From positions 1 to 25,841 of the forward strand of contig DATKYB010000093.1 of assembly GCA_035528715.1 (NCBI GenBank): DNA of 25,841 nucleotides, given 5' to 3'. A program made the position numbers and the translations under genes. Below, piece after piece: positions 1 to 7,374 of the stretch (within the stretch, counting starts at the first letter, position 1; each line of letters opens with the position of its first letter). A model generated the notes under the pieces. The model saw only the letters and a list, made by a program, of their open reading frames with translations, searched no databases and was not told the origin of the DNA. The stretch is from Nitrospinota bacterium (GTDB lineage Bacteria; JADFOP01; DATKYB01).

Positions 1-402
1 TAATACCCTCTTTTTTCGTCGACCATCAAACTCACCATAAAAGATCTGCTCCCATGGCCCAAAGTCCAGCTTCCCATTGGTCAAAGCAACGACAACCTCT
101 CGGCCCATGACCTGTCTTTTTAGATGGGCATCGCCATTGTCCTCACCTGTCCGATTATGCATATATTGTGATATGGGTTCGTGTGGTGCTAATTCCTCCA
201 GCCATCTCTCATAATCCTGATGCAGGCCAGACTCATCATCATTGATAAACACAGATGCTGTTATGTGCATGGCATTTACCAACAAAAGACCCTCCTTGAT
301 TCTACTTTCTTTTAAACATTCATCGACCTGTGGTGTTATGTTGATGAAGGCCCGTCTTGTAGGCACATTAAACCACAATTCTTTTCGATAACTTTTCACC
401 AT
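1..402 (-). CDS. yjbQ: YjbQ / UPF0047 family protein (partial, C-terminal end cut by window edge)
   Basis: The reading frame is open from 402 to the window edge (134 codons, no stop). Translation gives [13 protein letters not shown], then a family signature [17 protein letters not shown], a GREVVVAL strand and the tail [19 protein letters not shown]. These are hallmarks of the YjbQ/UPF0047 fold, sometimes annotated as secondary thiamine-phosphate synthase because E. coli YjbQ shows weak activity of that kind; the physiological role is not established. Family members are about 138 residues, so only a handful of C-terminal residues are missing. The strong Shine-Dalgarno AGGAGG lies 2 nt from the ATG at 402 and 5 nt from the following GTG at 399, so the GTG may be the real start. 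It is probably cytosolic; no signal peptide is visible. Confidence 0.9.
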   Translation of the reverse strand, partial: MVKSYRKELWFNVPTRRAFINITPQVDECLKESRIKEGLLLVNAMHITASVFINDDESGLHQDYERWLEELAPHEPISQYMHNRTGEDNGDAHLKRQVMGREVVVALTNGKLDFGPWEQIFYGEFDGRRKKRVL

Positions 403-450
403 ATCCTCCTTTTTAGAGAGTTAAGATAATAAAGATCATGGAAGACCCTT

Positions 451-618
451 TTAAGTCAAATCAAGAACGAATTTGATAATCCAAACAGCAATAAGTCCCA
501 TTAATACAGGAAAGACATCAAAGCCTATTATTCCATAAATCATTGATATTAATACTAGAAGAAAAAGTATAACCTGTTTGAATCCTTTTTTAAGATAAAA
601 TTTTGATAGATTTGTCAT
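451..618 (-). CDS. Small hydrophobic membrane protein, 55 aa, unknown function
   Basis: An ATG at 618 opens a 55-codon frame ending in TAA at 451-453. The product starts with a short polar, basic segment (MTNLSKFYLKKGFKQ), followed by two hydrophobic stretches (VILFLLVLISMIYGIIGF and VFPVLMGLIAVWIIKFVL) separated by an Asp. This is the layout of a two-pass or hairpin inner-membrane microprotein with a cytoplasmic N-terminus. No clear Shine-Dalgarno precedes the start, which lowers confidence. It lies 48 nt upstream of the YjbQ-type gene on the same strand, so the two could be cotranscribed. I do not recognise a family. Confidence 0.5.
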   Translation of the reverse strand: MTNLSKFYLKKGFKQVILFLLVLISMIYGIIGFDVFPVLMGLIAVWIIKFVLDLT

Positions 619-784
619 ATTAAATAAAAATCTAATAAAAAGTTAATACCATTCTAACAAAGTTAATAATAGCAAGAATTCAATAAAAAATTCAACTGGA
701 TTAAAAAAAAGAGAAGTGGAATCAAAGCTTGAATCTGGATCAATGATTTTTTATCAAAGCAACTCAACTAAAAAAGCTTTTATC

Positions 785-1504
785 TTACCATTGAATCCTT
801 TTTGATTTTAAGACATGCTGGGCAACTTTATCGCCCAATCTTGCAGCAGTTTTAAGGTTGTTAATAGCCTGTTCACTGTTGCCGAGTTTCTCATACGCTA
901 GCCCGCGATTGGAATATGACTTTTTATCTTCTGGGTTAATTTCTATAAGCTTGTTATAGTCTTCGATAGCTTGATAATAGTTACCAATTATCTCATAAGC
1001 ACTTCCCCGATTATGATATGCCGCTATATATTTTGGGTTTTCTTCTATTGCTCGATCATAGTCCCTAATGGCACGATGATAATCTCCAAGTTTCCTAAAA
1101 ACAATCCCTCGATGATTATAAGCCTCTGCATATTTTGGGTTTTCCTCTATTGCTCGATCATAGTCTCGAATGGCACGATAGAATTTACCAATGTCTTGAT
1201 AAACAATCCCACGACAAAAATAAGCCTCTGCTGATTTTGGGTTCAGCTCTATAGCCCTGTTATAGTCTCTGATGGCCTGATAATCGTCACCGAGGTTCTT
1301 CGAAACAGTCCCACGACCGATATAAGCCTCGGCGTATTCTATGTTCTGCTCTATGATCCTTGTATAGGCATCTTTTGTCTCTTTCAGATCAACAGAGGGT
1401 TCTAATGTATTCCCCTTTTCAGACCGGTCTTTTTCACCTAATCCTTTGATAGCTTTTTTGTATTCTTTAAGCTTCCTTATTATGTCTTGCCATTCCATTT
1501 TCAT
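785..1504 (-). CDS. Tetratricopeptide repeat protein, 239 aa
   Basis: A charged N-terminal helix of about 55 residues is followed by five consecutive TPR units (about residues 60-229). Each carries the pattern AY..RG......G....AI.DYN.AIE.NP with 34-residue spacing. There is no signal peptide or membrane segment, so a cytosolic protein-protein interaction scaffold is likely; the partner is unknown. At DNA level the units around 1027-1080 and 1129-1182 are almost identical over about 50 bp (102-bp period), which points to recent internal duplication or gene conversion. Start choice: ATG at 1504, with a second in-frame ATG two codons later; neither has a convincing Shine-Dalgarno. A promoter-like TTGACG-17-TTTAAT lies upstream on this strand. 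Confidence 0.85.
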   Translation of the reverse strand: MKMEWQDIIRKLKEYKKAIKGLGEKDRSEKGNTLEPSVDLKETKDAYTRIIEQNIEYAEAYIGRGTVSKNLGDDYQAIRDYNRAIELNPKSAEAYFCRGIVYQDIGKFYRAIRDYDRAIEENPKYAEAYNHRGIVFRKLGDYHRAIRDYDRAIEENPKYIAAYHNRGSAYEIIGNYYQAIEDYNKLIEINPEDKKSYSNRGLAYEKLGNSEQAINNLKTAARLGDKVAQHVLKSKRIQW

Positions 1505-1596
1505 CTATAATTTCTTAGAATGAGAAGAACAATGGATATGATAAAAATCATTCTGGATTCTCAAGGAGAAGTAAAATCTAAACTTGAATCGATTGT

Positions 1597-1625
1597 ATTA
1601 AATCAAAAAGACAGAACATCGTCAA
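1597..1625 (-). promoter_or_regulatory. Candidate sigma70 promoter of TPR gene
   Basis: On the minus strand TTGACG (1625-1620) and TTTAAT (1602-1597) are separated by 17 nt, each one mismatch from consensus. It would give a leader of about 85 nt before the TPR start at 1504. Prediction from sequence only. Confidence 0.45.
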
Positions 1626-1765
1626 TATAATTTTGCGGTTCTTTTGTTTTCGATTTTACCCTCACTTCTTTTGGATTTCTGAGCAATACACCTGAGAAGT
1701 TATAAGATTATGTTTTATTAAATTAAAGCTTTATAAAAGAAAATTTCTAAAATCCTAAAAATTGC

Positions 1766-1794
1766 TTGACAATGGAGAAAACGAAACATATTAT
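1766..1794 (+). promoter_or_regulatory. Sigma70 promoter of the iscR-cysE-iscS-iscU operon
   Basis: A perfect TTGACA (1766-1771) is followed after exactly 17 nt by TATTAT (1789-1794). Transcription would start near 1801, inside the operator described separately, about 42 nt before the iscR ATG. There is no competing promoter downstream, and the following genes are closely spaced, so this promoter probably drives the whole operon. Confidence 0.8.
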
Positions 1795-1816
1795 TCCTAC
1801 TAAAAAGGTAGGGAAT
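1793..1816. promoter_or_regulatory. Putative Rrf2/IscR operator overlapping the -10 box
   Basis: An imperfect inverted repeat is visible: ATTCCTAC, a 7-nt centre, then GTAGGGAAT, whose reverse complement is ATTCCCTAC. The left arm shares bases with the TATTAT box and the centre covers the expected start site, so a bound dimer would block RNA polymerase. Dyads of this type in front of Rrf2-family genes are usually self-operators; assignment to the adjacent IscR-like protein is inference from position. Confidence 0.6.
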
Positions 1817-1842
1817 AAAATTTTAAAAACACAGGTAAATTA

Positions 1843-2280
1843 ATGAGAATTTCCGCAAAAGGTGAATATGCACTGAGAGCTCTTCATTATCTGTCGCTAA
1901 ACTATGGAAAGGGGCTCATTCATATTAAAGATATTGCTGAAAACCAGAAGATTCCTTTAAAATTTTTAGAAGGAATTTTGCTTAAGCTAAAAAATGCTGG
2001 TTATCTAAGTAGCAAAAGAGGTGCGAGAGGAGGATATTTCCTTGCAAAACCACCAGGAAGTATAAACATAGCGGAGATCATGAGGAGTATGGACATCCCC
2101 TTAACACCGATTGATTGTGTCAATGATAATGCTTCCAACCTTTGTGATCACAAAGAAAACTGTGATTTAATATGGTTATGGAGAGATATCAAGAATAAGG
2201 TCGAGGAGATTTTAGAAAATACCACCTTTGAAGACTTATGCGTAAAGAACAAAAATCAATCCAAAAGGATTGCTATCTGA
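1843..2280 (+). CDS. iscR: Rrf2/IscR-family Fe-S cluster transcription regulator, 145 aa
   Basis: The N-terminus MRISAKGEYALRAL is the canonical Rrf2 winged-helix start, followed by the recognition-helix and wing region (IPLKFLEGILLKLKNAGYL, then SKRGARGGY). Three cysteines at about positions 92, 101 and 107 (Cys-x8-Cys-x5-Cys) form the typical cluster-binding loop, so the protein is expected to carry an Fe-S cluster and sense Fe-S or cysteine status. It is the first gene of the operon with cysE, iscS and iscU and sits just behind an inverted repeat over its own promoter, implying autorepression. CymR-type cysteine repressors lack these cysteines, so an IscR-like reading is preferred. Start ATG 1843 has an AGG motif 9 nt upstream. 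Confidence 0.9.
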   Translation: MRISAKGEYALRALHYLSLNYGKGLIHIKDIAENQKIPLKFLEGILLKLKNAGYLSSKRGARGGYFLAKPPGSINIAEIMRSMDIPLTPIDCVNDNASNLCDHKENCDLIWLWRDIKNKVEEILENTTFEDLCVKNKNQSKRIAI

Positions 2281-2319
2281 TGATTAAAAACTTATCAATT
2301 ACTGAAGAGGAGCACTGTG

Positions 2320-2982
2320 ATGTTTAGACAGATCAAAGGGGATATAGAAGCAGTCTTTGAAAGAGACCCAGCAGCCAAAAGTGTTTTGGAAATTCTCTTT
2401 TGTTATCCAGGTCTCCATGCATTAATATTTCATCGTATTGCCCATTTCTTCTGGAGAAAAAAACTTCTCTTTTTAGGTAGATTTATTTCTCATATTGGAA
2501 GATTGCTGACTGGTATTGAGATCCATCCCGGGGCAAAGATAGGTTCTGGTTTTTTTATAGATCATGGAATGGGAGTGGTTATAGGGGAAACAGCAGAAAT
2601 AGGTGATAATTGTACCCTTTACCATGGTGTAACCCTTGGAGGAACAAGCCTGAAAAAAGAAAAACGTCATCCTACTCTGGGAAACAATGTTGTGGTTGGA
2701 GCTGGTGCAAAGTTACTGGGCCCTTTTATGGTTGGTGATAATAGTAAGATCGGGGCTAATTCGGTTGTAATTAATGAGGTGCCTCCAAATTCTACTGTGG
2801 TAGGAATTCCTGGTAAAGTCGTATTTAAAGGAGAAAAAAAGGCAGAAGACAAGGTGGATCTCAATCACCATGTACTCCCCGATCCTCAAGCAAAGGCTCT
2901 TAAATGTCTGGTTAATAAAATTTTAGAAATGGAAAAAGAAATCGCTAAGTTAAAAAAAGATTCTTTAGAGCTCTATAAATAG
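2320..2982 (+). CDS. cysE: Serine O-acetyltransferase, short form (220 aa)
   Basis: Catalyses acetyl-CoA + L-serine to O-acetylserine, the carbon skeleton for cysteine, in the cytosol. An N-terminal helical segment (about 1-65) is followed by left-handed beta-helix hexapeptide repeats ([42 protein letters not shown]). The catalytic DHGMG.VIGET and HGVTLGGT motifs are intact. Length matches the short Gram-positive-type CysE (about 215 residues) rather than the 273-residue enterobacterial form. The C-terminal 25 residues are lysine- and glutamate-rich. GTG at 2317 and ATG at 2320 are both possible; GAGGAG at 2307-2312 is 7 nt from the ATG, which I chose. Lying between iscR and iscS, it would supply the cysteine consumed by the desulfurase. 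Confidence 0.93.
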   Translation: MFRQIKGDIEAVFERDPAAKSVLEILFCYPGLHALIFHRIAHFFWRKKLLFLGRFISHIGRLLTGIEIHPGAKIGSGFFIDHGMGVVIGETAEIGDNCTLYHGVTLGGTSLKKEKRHPTLGNNVVVGAGAKLLGPFMVGDNSKIGANSVVINEVPPNSTVVGIPGKVVFKGEKKAEDKVDLNHHVLPDPQAKALKCLVNKILEMEKEIAKLKKDSLELYK

Positions 2983-3029
2983 TTTTTGAAATAAAAAATT
3001 GGGCATGAAAAAGGAGGGATATTACAAGA

Positions 3030-4202
3030 ATGAAAAAGTTTTATCTAGATAATAATGCAACGACTCCATTGGACCCTGAAGTTCTTGAAGCAATGATGCC
3101 TTTTCTGAAGGAAGATTTCGGGAATCCATCCAGTGTCCATCAGTTTGGCAGAACGATAAGGGTAAAGGTTGAAGAGGCAAGGGAAAAGGTGGCAGAAATC
3201 CTGGGCGCAGATCCTTTAGAAATTGTATTTACAAGTTGTGGTAGTGAATCGAATAATATGGCGTTAAAGGGTGTATATAAAAAGAATTGTAATCATATTA
3301 TTACCTCCCAGATAGAACACCCTTGTATAATAGAAACATGTAATTTTTTAGAAAAACACGGATATGAGGTAACCTATGTCTCAGTAGATAAATATGGAAC
3401 CGTTAATCCTCAGGAGATTGAAGACTCGATAAAAGAAAATACGCTCCTTATAACAATTATGCACGGCAATAATGAAATAGGGACGATCCAGCCTGTAAAG
3501 GAGATTGGTGAAATAGCAAAAAGACACGAAGTCTATTTTCATACAGATGCCGTCCAAAGCGTGGGAAAGGTACCTACTAAAGTCGATGATTTAGGTGTTG
3601 ATCTCTTAAGCTTATCCGGGCATAAACTTCACGGTCCGAAAGGAATAGGTGCCATCTATATAAGAAAGAAGACCAGAATGCATCCCTTAATAATCGGAGG
3701 ACATCAAGAAAGAAAAAGACGTGGAGGAACTGAAAATGTTCCGGGAATAATAGGGCTTGGAAAGGCATGTGAAATTGCTCAAAGGGAGATGGAAAACGAA
3801 TTGAAAAGACTTACTTCCATGAGGGAATCCCTATTTAAGGGTATAATGGAAAAGATACCTCATGTTCAATTAAATGGTCATCCGACAAACAGGCTTCCTA
3901 CAACCCTTAATATGAGCTTCAAATATGTAGAAGGAGAATCCCTGTTAATCAATTTAGACCTGAAGGGTGTTGCAGTTTCTACAGGATCAGCCTGCAGCTC
4001 AGGATCTTTGGAACCTTCTCATGTATTATTAGCCATGAAAATACCTCCTGAGGTAATACACGGTTCCCTGAGATTTAGCCTTGGAAGGTTTAATAAAGAG
4101 GAAGATATAGATTATGTGTTAGAAGTCTTACCTCCAATTGTTGAAAAGATGAGGGAGATGTCTCCTCTTTGGGAAGAGAAAAAAACTGTTATGGGTAAAT
4201 AA
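3030..4202 (+). CDS. iscS: Cysteine desulfurase (NifS/IscS class I), 390 aa
   Basis: PLP enzyme that removes sulfur from cysteine as a persulfide and hands it to the scaffold encoded next. The fold-type I sequence starts with YLDNNATTPLDPEVLEAM. The PLP-stacking His is in the SQIEHP motif (about 97), HTDAVQS holds the cofactor-contacting residues, and the Schiff-base Lys is in SGHKLHGPKG (about 199). The persulfide Cys is in the mobile loop STGSACSSGS (about 322). Length is normal for NifS/IscS; the CSSGS loop is class I, unlike SufS. A strong AAGGAGGG precedes the ATG. The next gene starts 20 nt after the stop. Confidence 0.95.
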   Translation: MKKFYLDNNATTPLDPEVLEAMMPFLKEDFGNPSSVHQFGRTIRVKVEEAREKVAEILGADPLEIVFTSCGSESNNMALKGVYKKNCNHIITSQIEHPCIIETCNFLEKHGYEVTYVSVDKYGTVNPQEIEDSIKENTLLITIMHGNNEIGTIQPVKEIGEIAKRHEVYFHTDAVQSVGKVPTKVDDLGVDLLSLSGHKLHGPKGIGAIYIRKKTRMHPLIIGGHQERKRRGGTENVPGIIGLGKACEIAQREMENELKRLTSMRESLFKGIMEKIPHVQLNGHPTNRLPTTLNMSFKYVEGESLLINLDLKGVAVSTGSACSSGSLEPSHVLLAMKIPPEVIHGSLRFSLGRFNKEEDIDYVLEVLPPIVEKMREMSPLWEEKKTVMGK

Positions 4203-4222
4203 ATTCAGGAAAGGAAAGGCAT

Positions 4223-4594
4223 ATGTATACAGAAAAAGTCATGGATCATTTTACAAATCCACGAAATGTTGGTGAGATAGAGGATGCGGATGGTGTTGGC
4301 ACTGTAGGCAATCCAGCTTGCGGAGATATAATGAAGATTTTTATTAAGGTAAAAGATAATGTGATTGAAGATATCAAATTTAAAACCTTTGGTTGCGGGG
4401 CTGCAATAGCAAGCAGCTCAGTAGCTACTGAATTAATCAAAGGCAAAACCATTGAAGAGGCATTAAAACTAACAAACAAGGTGGTAATAGAAGCCCTTGG
4501 TGGTTTGCCAAAAGAAAAGTTACATTGCTCTGTATTAGCAGAAGATGCCCTTAAATCAGCAATAGAAGATTATCAAAAAAAGCAAAACAAATAG
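4223..4594 (+). CDS. iscU: Fe-S cluster assembly scaffold IscU/NifU-N, 123 aa
   Basis: Scaffold on which 2Fe-2S clusters are assembled from IscS-derived sulfur before transfer to apoproteins. The three ligand cysteines are present: NPACGD (about 33), FGCGAAIASSS (about 58) and LHCSVLAEDA (about 102), with the conserved Asp two residues after the first Cys. Only the U-type domain is present; there is no central ferredoxin-like domain and no C-terminal Nfu domain. The LPPVK chaperone motif of proteobacterial IscU is replaced by LPKEK, and no hscA or hscB lies nearby, suggesting a chaperone-independent NifU/IscU of the kind common in anaerobes. Last gene of the operon. Confidence 0.93.
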   Translation: MYTEKVMDHFTNPRNVGEIEDADGVGTVGNPACGDIMKIFIKVKDNVIEDIKFKTFGCGAAIASSSVATELIKGKTIEEALKLTNKVVIEALGGLPKEKLHCSVLAEDALKSAIEDYQKKQNK

Positions 4595-4613
4595 TTTTAA
4601 AAAGAGATTTTCA

Positions 4614-5057
4614 TTAGTATTTATTTTTGAAATAATCATCTAAAATCTTTGGATGGTCAAAAACAATTCTATCTGGAAGGTCTTCTTCTCCAAACAAACC
4701 GATATCCTTAGCATCTGAATCTGCCTCAGCCACACCATCACCCTTCGCTATAAAAACTGTACTGATATTATGCTGTCTAGGGTCTCTTTTGGGGTCAGAG
4801 TATGTATGAAACTGTCTTATGAGTCTGATATCTAAAGAGGTTTCCTCTTTTGCTTCTCTAATAGCGGCTCTCTCAAGGGATTCGCCATAATCAACATATC
4901 CCCCTGGAAGAGCCCAGCCTTTGGGGGGGTTTGCCCTATTAATTAATATGATCTTGTTATTTTCCATCTCTATAATGATATCAACAGTGACAAAAGGAGT
5001 CTTGTATACATGAACTACCTCACCACAGTTCTGGCATTTTTTTATATCTAGACTCAT
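4614..5057 (-). CDS. Nudix hydrolase, 147 aa
   Basis: A Nudix box GX5EX7REUXEE is present at about residues 53-75 (GYVDYGE, then REAKEETSL); the usual Gly after EE is replaced by Ser, as in many ADP-ribose or nucleotide-sugar Nudix enzymes. Upstream are a CxxC pair (C8, C11) and the substrate-shaping stretch [13 protein letters not shown]. Hydrolysis of a nucleoside diphosphate linked to another moiety is expected; the substrate cannot be read from sequence. Cytosolic. Shine-Dalgarno AGAGGAGAG is 8 nt upstream of the ATG. It converges with the Fe-S operon (19 nt between stops) and diverges from rnr. Confidence 0.88.
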   Translation of the reverse strand: MSLDIKKCQNCGEVVHVYKTPFVTVDIIIEMENNKIILINRANPPKGWALPGGYVDYGESLERAAIREAKEETSLDIRLIRQFHTYSDPKRDPRQHNISTVFIAKGDGVAEADSDAKDIGLFGEEDLPDRIVFDHPKILDDYFKNKY

Positions 5058-5145
5058 ATTTTCAGCTCTCCTCTTATTGATTAATCATGCTTGATTTTTA
5101 TATTCTTATATAATATATTAAATTGAAAAGAAAGAGTCTTAAGAC

Positions 5146-5180
5146 AAGACCGAACATTAAGTTCGGTCTTTTATTTATTA
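5146..5180 (+). terminator. Rho-independent terminator-like hairpin upstream of rnr
   Basis: A perfect 10-bp stem, AAGACCGAAC (5146-5155) with GTTCGGTCTT (5161-5170), a 5-nt loop, then a T-rich tail TTATTTATT. It points rightward although no plus-strand gene ends just before it. It is preceded by a perfect palindrome GTCTTAAGAC (5136-5145) that could pair alternatively with the stem, so a leader attenuator is possible. Confidence 0.6.
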
Positions 5181-5192
5181 TAGAACAAAGGA

Positions 5193-5198
5193 TATAAT
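5193..5198 (+). promoter_or_regulatory. Candidate -10 box of rnr
   Basis: A consensus TATAAT lies 7 nt before the upstream rnr ATG at 5206. The matching -35 region (about 5170-5175, TTTATT) is weak. If used, the transcript would begin almost at the start codon, giving a leaderless or near-leaderless mRNA. Confidence 0.35.
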
Positions 5199-5205
5199 CA
5201 TAGCA

Positions 5206-5327
5206 ATGGATATAAATGAAAGAGATATTTTGAAGATTTTGAAAGAAGCAGGTCATAGGCTGTTTCTATAAAAGAGCTTATAAGTAGGCTTCAGGTTCCT
5301 GTTGAAAAGAGGAGTAGTTTCAGAAAG
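5206..5327 (+). pseudogene. rnr: Detached N-terminal winged-helix segment of RNase R (frameshifted)
   Basis: ATG at 5206 reads MDINERDILKILKEAGHR and then meets a stop (TAA 5269-5271). From 5259 the frame of the downstream RNase R gene reads VSIKELISRLQVPVEKRSS and runs without a break into the rest of the enzyme. The two pieces join as ...EAGHR(P)VSIKEL..., the usual N-terminal HTH of bacterial RNase R. The junction at 5254-5264 (CATAGGCTGTT) would be restored by one extra C (AGG CCT GTT). This is either a true 1-nt deletion or a sequencing or assembly error. Confidence 0.75.
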
Positions 5328-7331
5328 ATGATTAAAAGAATGAATATTGAATCAAAGATAGTAAGGGTAAAAGGATCACGGTATTCCCTCCAGGAAAACA
5401 GGAATTTAATTACAGGAAGAATCCAGGCACACCCTGATGGCTACGCCTTTTTAATCCCGGAAAAAAAAGAAGAGCCTGATATTTATATAAGCCCCAGAAA
5501 CTTGAGAAATGCCATGCATGGAGACAGTGTTATAATAAGAATAGAGTCAATGAGAAGGGGAGAAAGAAGAGAGGGTATAGTCTTAAAGGTAGTGGAGAGG
5601 GCCCACTCAATTGTTATAGGAGCTTATTATCTCGATGGAAAGGCAGCCTATGTCATTCCAGAAGACAGAAGGATATTCCAGCATTTCTATATCCCCAAGA
5701 AAAATCGTTCCTCCGCTAAAAAAGGCCAGATTGTTAAGGTAGAGATAACCAGTTATCCAACCCTAAGATATAATGCCGAAGGAAAGATAATCGATATTTT
5801 GGGCTATTCTGATGACCCAAATGTTGAAATCGATATTGTGGTTCATAAGTATGACCTTCCACTCAAGTTTCCAAAAAAGGTATTAAAAGAGGCAGAAGAA
5901 TGTCCTCTACAAATAAACCCTGAAGAAATTGAGAAGAGGGTAGATCTTCGAGGACTCATAACCTTTACCATTGACGGGGAGACAGCAAAAGACTTTGATG
6001 ATGCTGTTTCCATTGAGAAATTAAAAAATGGAAATATAAGATTAGGGGTCCATATTGCCGATGTCAGCTATTATGTAAAAGAAAATAGTGAGCTTGACAA
6101 AGAGGCCTATAAAAGAGGAACAAGTGTTTATTTCCCTGACAGGGCTATCCCCATGCTTCCAGAACGCCTATCCAATGGGATATGCAGCCTTAATCCAATG
6201 GAAGAGCGCCTCACGATGAGTGCGATGATGGATTTTGATAAAAAGGGAAATATGAGAAGCTATGAGATTCTGGATACGGTTATAAAGAGCAGGGAACGGA
6301 TGACCTATACAGATGTTGCCAGGATACTTGATGGGGGTAAAACCCTTATGAAAAAGTACAAAGGCATAAAAGATGAGCTTTTCTTGATGAAAGACCTAAC
6401 AGAGATACTGGGAAAGAGGAGACTGGCTGAGGGGAGCATTGACTTTGACCTTCCTGAGGCTGATGTGATTTTGGATATGAATGGAAAAATAGAGAATATT
6501 ATCAAAGCAGAAAGAACCATCGCTCACAAGATGATAGAGGAATTCATGCTGGCTGCAAATAAGACCGTTGCAAGCCATCTCTTCTGGATAGAAATTCCTT
6601 CGCTTTATAGGGTTCACGATAAGCCTGACCCCTTAAAAATAGAGGTGTTCAATGAGTTTGTCCACGGGTTTGGTTACCGGATAAAAGGTAAAGGGAACAT
6701 CCATTCTAAGTCCCTACAGCATATATTGGAAAAAATAAAAGGAAGGCCAGAAGAGAGGCTTATAAACACCATCCTTCTTCGGTCGATGAAGAAGGCCAGA
6801 TATTCAGAAGAAAATTTAGGACACTTTGCCCTTGCCTTTGACAATTATACCCATTTCACATCTCCCATAAGAAGATATCCAGACCTTACGGTTCATAGAC
6901 TTTTAAGGATAGCAAGAAAAAAGGGAAGGCTTTCGAAAAAGAGAATAAAAGAGCTGGAAGAGACCCTTCCAAAAATAGCCGAGCAATCTTCCAATAGAGA
7001 GAGGCTCGCTGATGAAGCAGAAAGAGAAATTGTTGATTTAAAAAAGGCACAGTTCATGTTAAATAAGATTGGAGAGGAATATTTTGGATATATCTCAGGT
7101 GTTACCCCTTTTGGTTTTTTTGTAGAACTGGAAGACCTGTTTGTGGAAGGGCTTGTGCATGTAACTAATCTTCAGGATGATTATTACATTTATTTAGAAA
7201 ACCAGCACATGCTCAAGGGAGAATCCAGAGGGAAAACCTATCGCCTGGGAGACAGGGTATATGTCAGGGTAGCAAATGTCAGTCTTGAGAAGAGAGAAAT
7301 AGACTTTTCCCTGTTGAAAAAATCCCTTTAA
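5328..7331 (+). CDS. rnr: Ribonuclease R, 667 aa from first usable in-frame ATG
   Basis: Processive 3'-5' exoribonuclease of the RNB superfamily that degrades structured RNA and, with SmpB-tmRNA, mRNA on rescued ribosomes. Two cold-shock-like OB domains (starting near GRIQAHPDGYAFLIPEKKE) precede the RNB core with the metal-binding Asp cluster TIDGETAKDFDDAVSIE and the TSPIRRYPDL motif. A C-terminal S1 domain follows (YFGYISGVTPFGFFVELEDL). It ends soon after S1, without the lysine-rich tail of E. coli RNase R. ATG 5328 has only a distant GAGGAG (13 nt) and probably is not the native start: the normal N-terminus begins at 5206 but is separated by a 1-nt frameshift. It is followed directly by smpB and ssrA, a functional grouping. 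Confidence 0.92.
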   Translation: MIKRMNIESKIVRVKGSRYSLQENRNLITGRIQAHPDGYAFLIPEKKEEPDIYISPRNLRNAMHGDSVIIRIESMRRGERREGIVLKVVERAHSIVIGAYYLDGKAAYVIPEDRRIFQHFYIPKKNRSSAKKGQIVKVEITSYPTLRYNAEGKIIDILGYSDDPNVEIDIVVHKYDLPLKFPKKVLKEAEECPLQINPEEIEKRVDLRGLITFTIDGETAKDFDDAVSIEKLKNGNIRLGVHIADVSYYVKENSELDKEAYKRGTSVYFPDRAIPMLPERLSNGICSLNPMEERLTMSAMMDFDKKGNMRSYEILDTVIKSRERMTYTDVARILDGGKTLMKKYKGIKDELFLMKDLTEILGKRRLAEGSIDFDLPEADVILDMNGKIENIIKAERTIAHKMIEEFMLAANKTVASHLFWIEIPSLYRVHDKPDPLKIEVFNEFVHGFGYRIKGKGNIHSKSLQHILEKIKGRPEERLINTILLRSMKKARYSEENLGHFALAFDNYTHFTSPIRRYPDLTVHRLLRIARKKGRLSKKRIKELEETLPKIAEQSSNRERLADEAEREIVDLKKAQFMLNKIGEEYFGYISGVTPFGFFVELEDLFVEGLVHVTNLQDDYYIYLENQHMLKGESRGKTYRLGDRVYVRVANVSLEKREIDFSLLKKSL

Positions 7332-7374
7332 AGGAGTATATTTAGATTGTTTAAGCAATAATTAAGGCGTTTCA

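Larger units (their letters stand above)
1505..1842. other. Intergenic region between divergent TPR gene and iscR
   Basis: This 338-bp AT-rich region contains no convincing ORF. It holds two outward-facing promoter candidates: a minus-strand one for the TPR gene (1597-1625) and the plus-strand iscR promoter with its operator (1766-1816). Nothing else recognisable lies between them. Confidence 0.7.
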
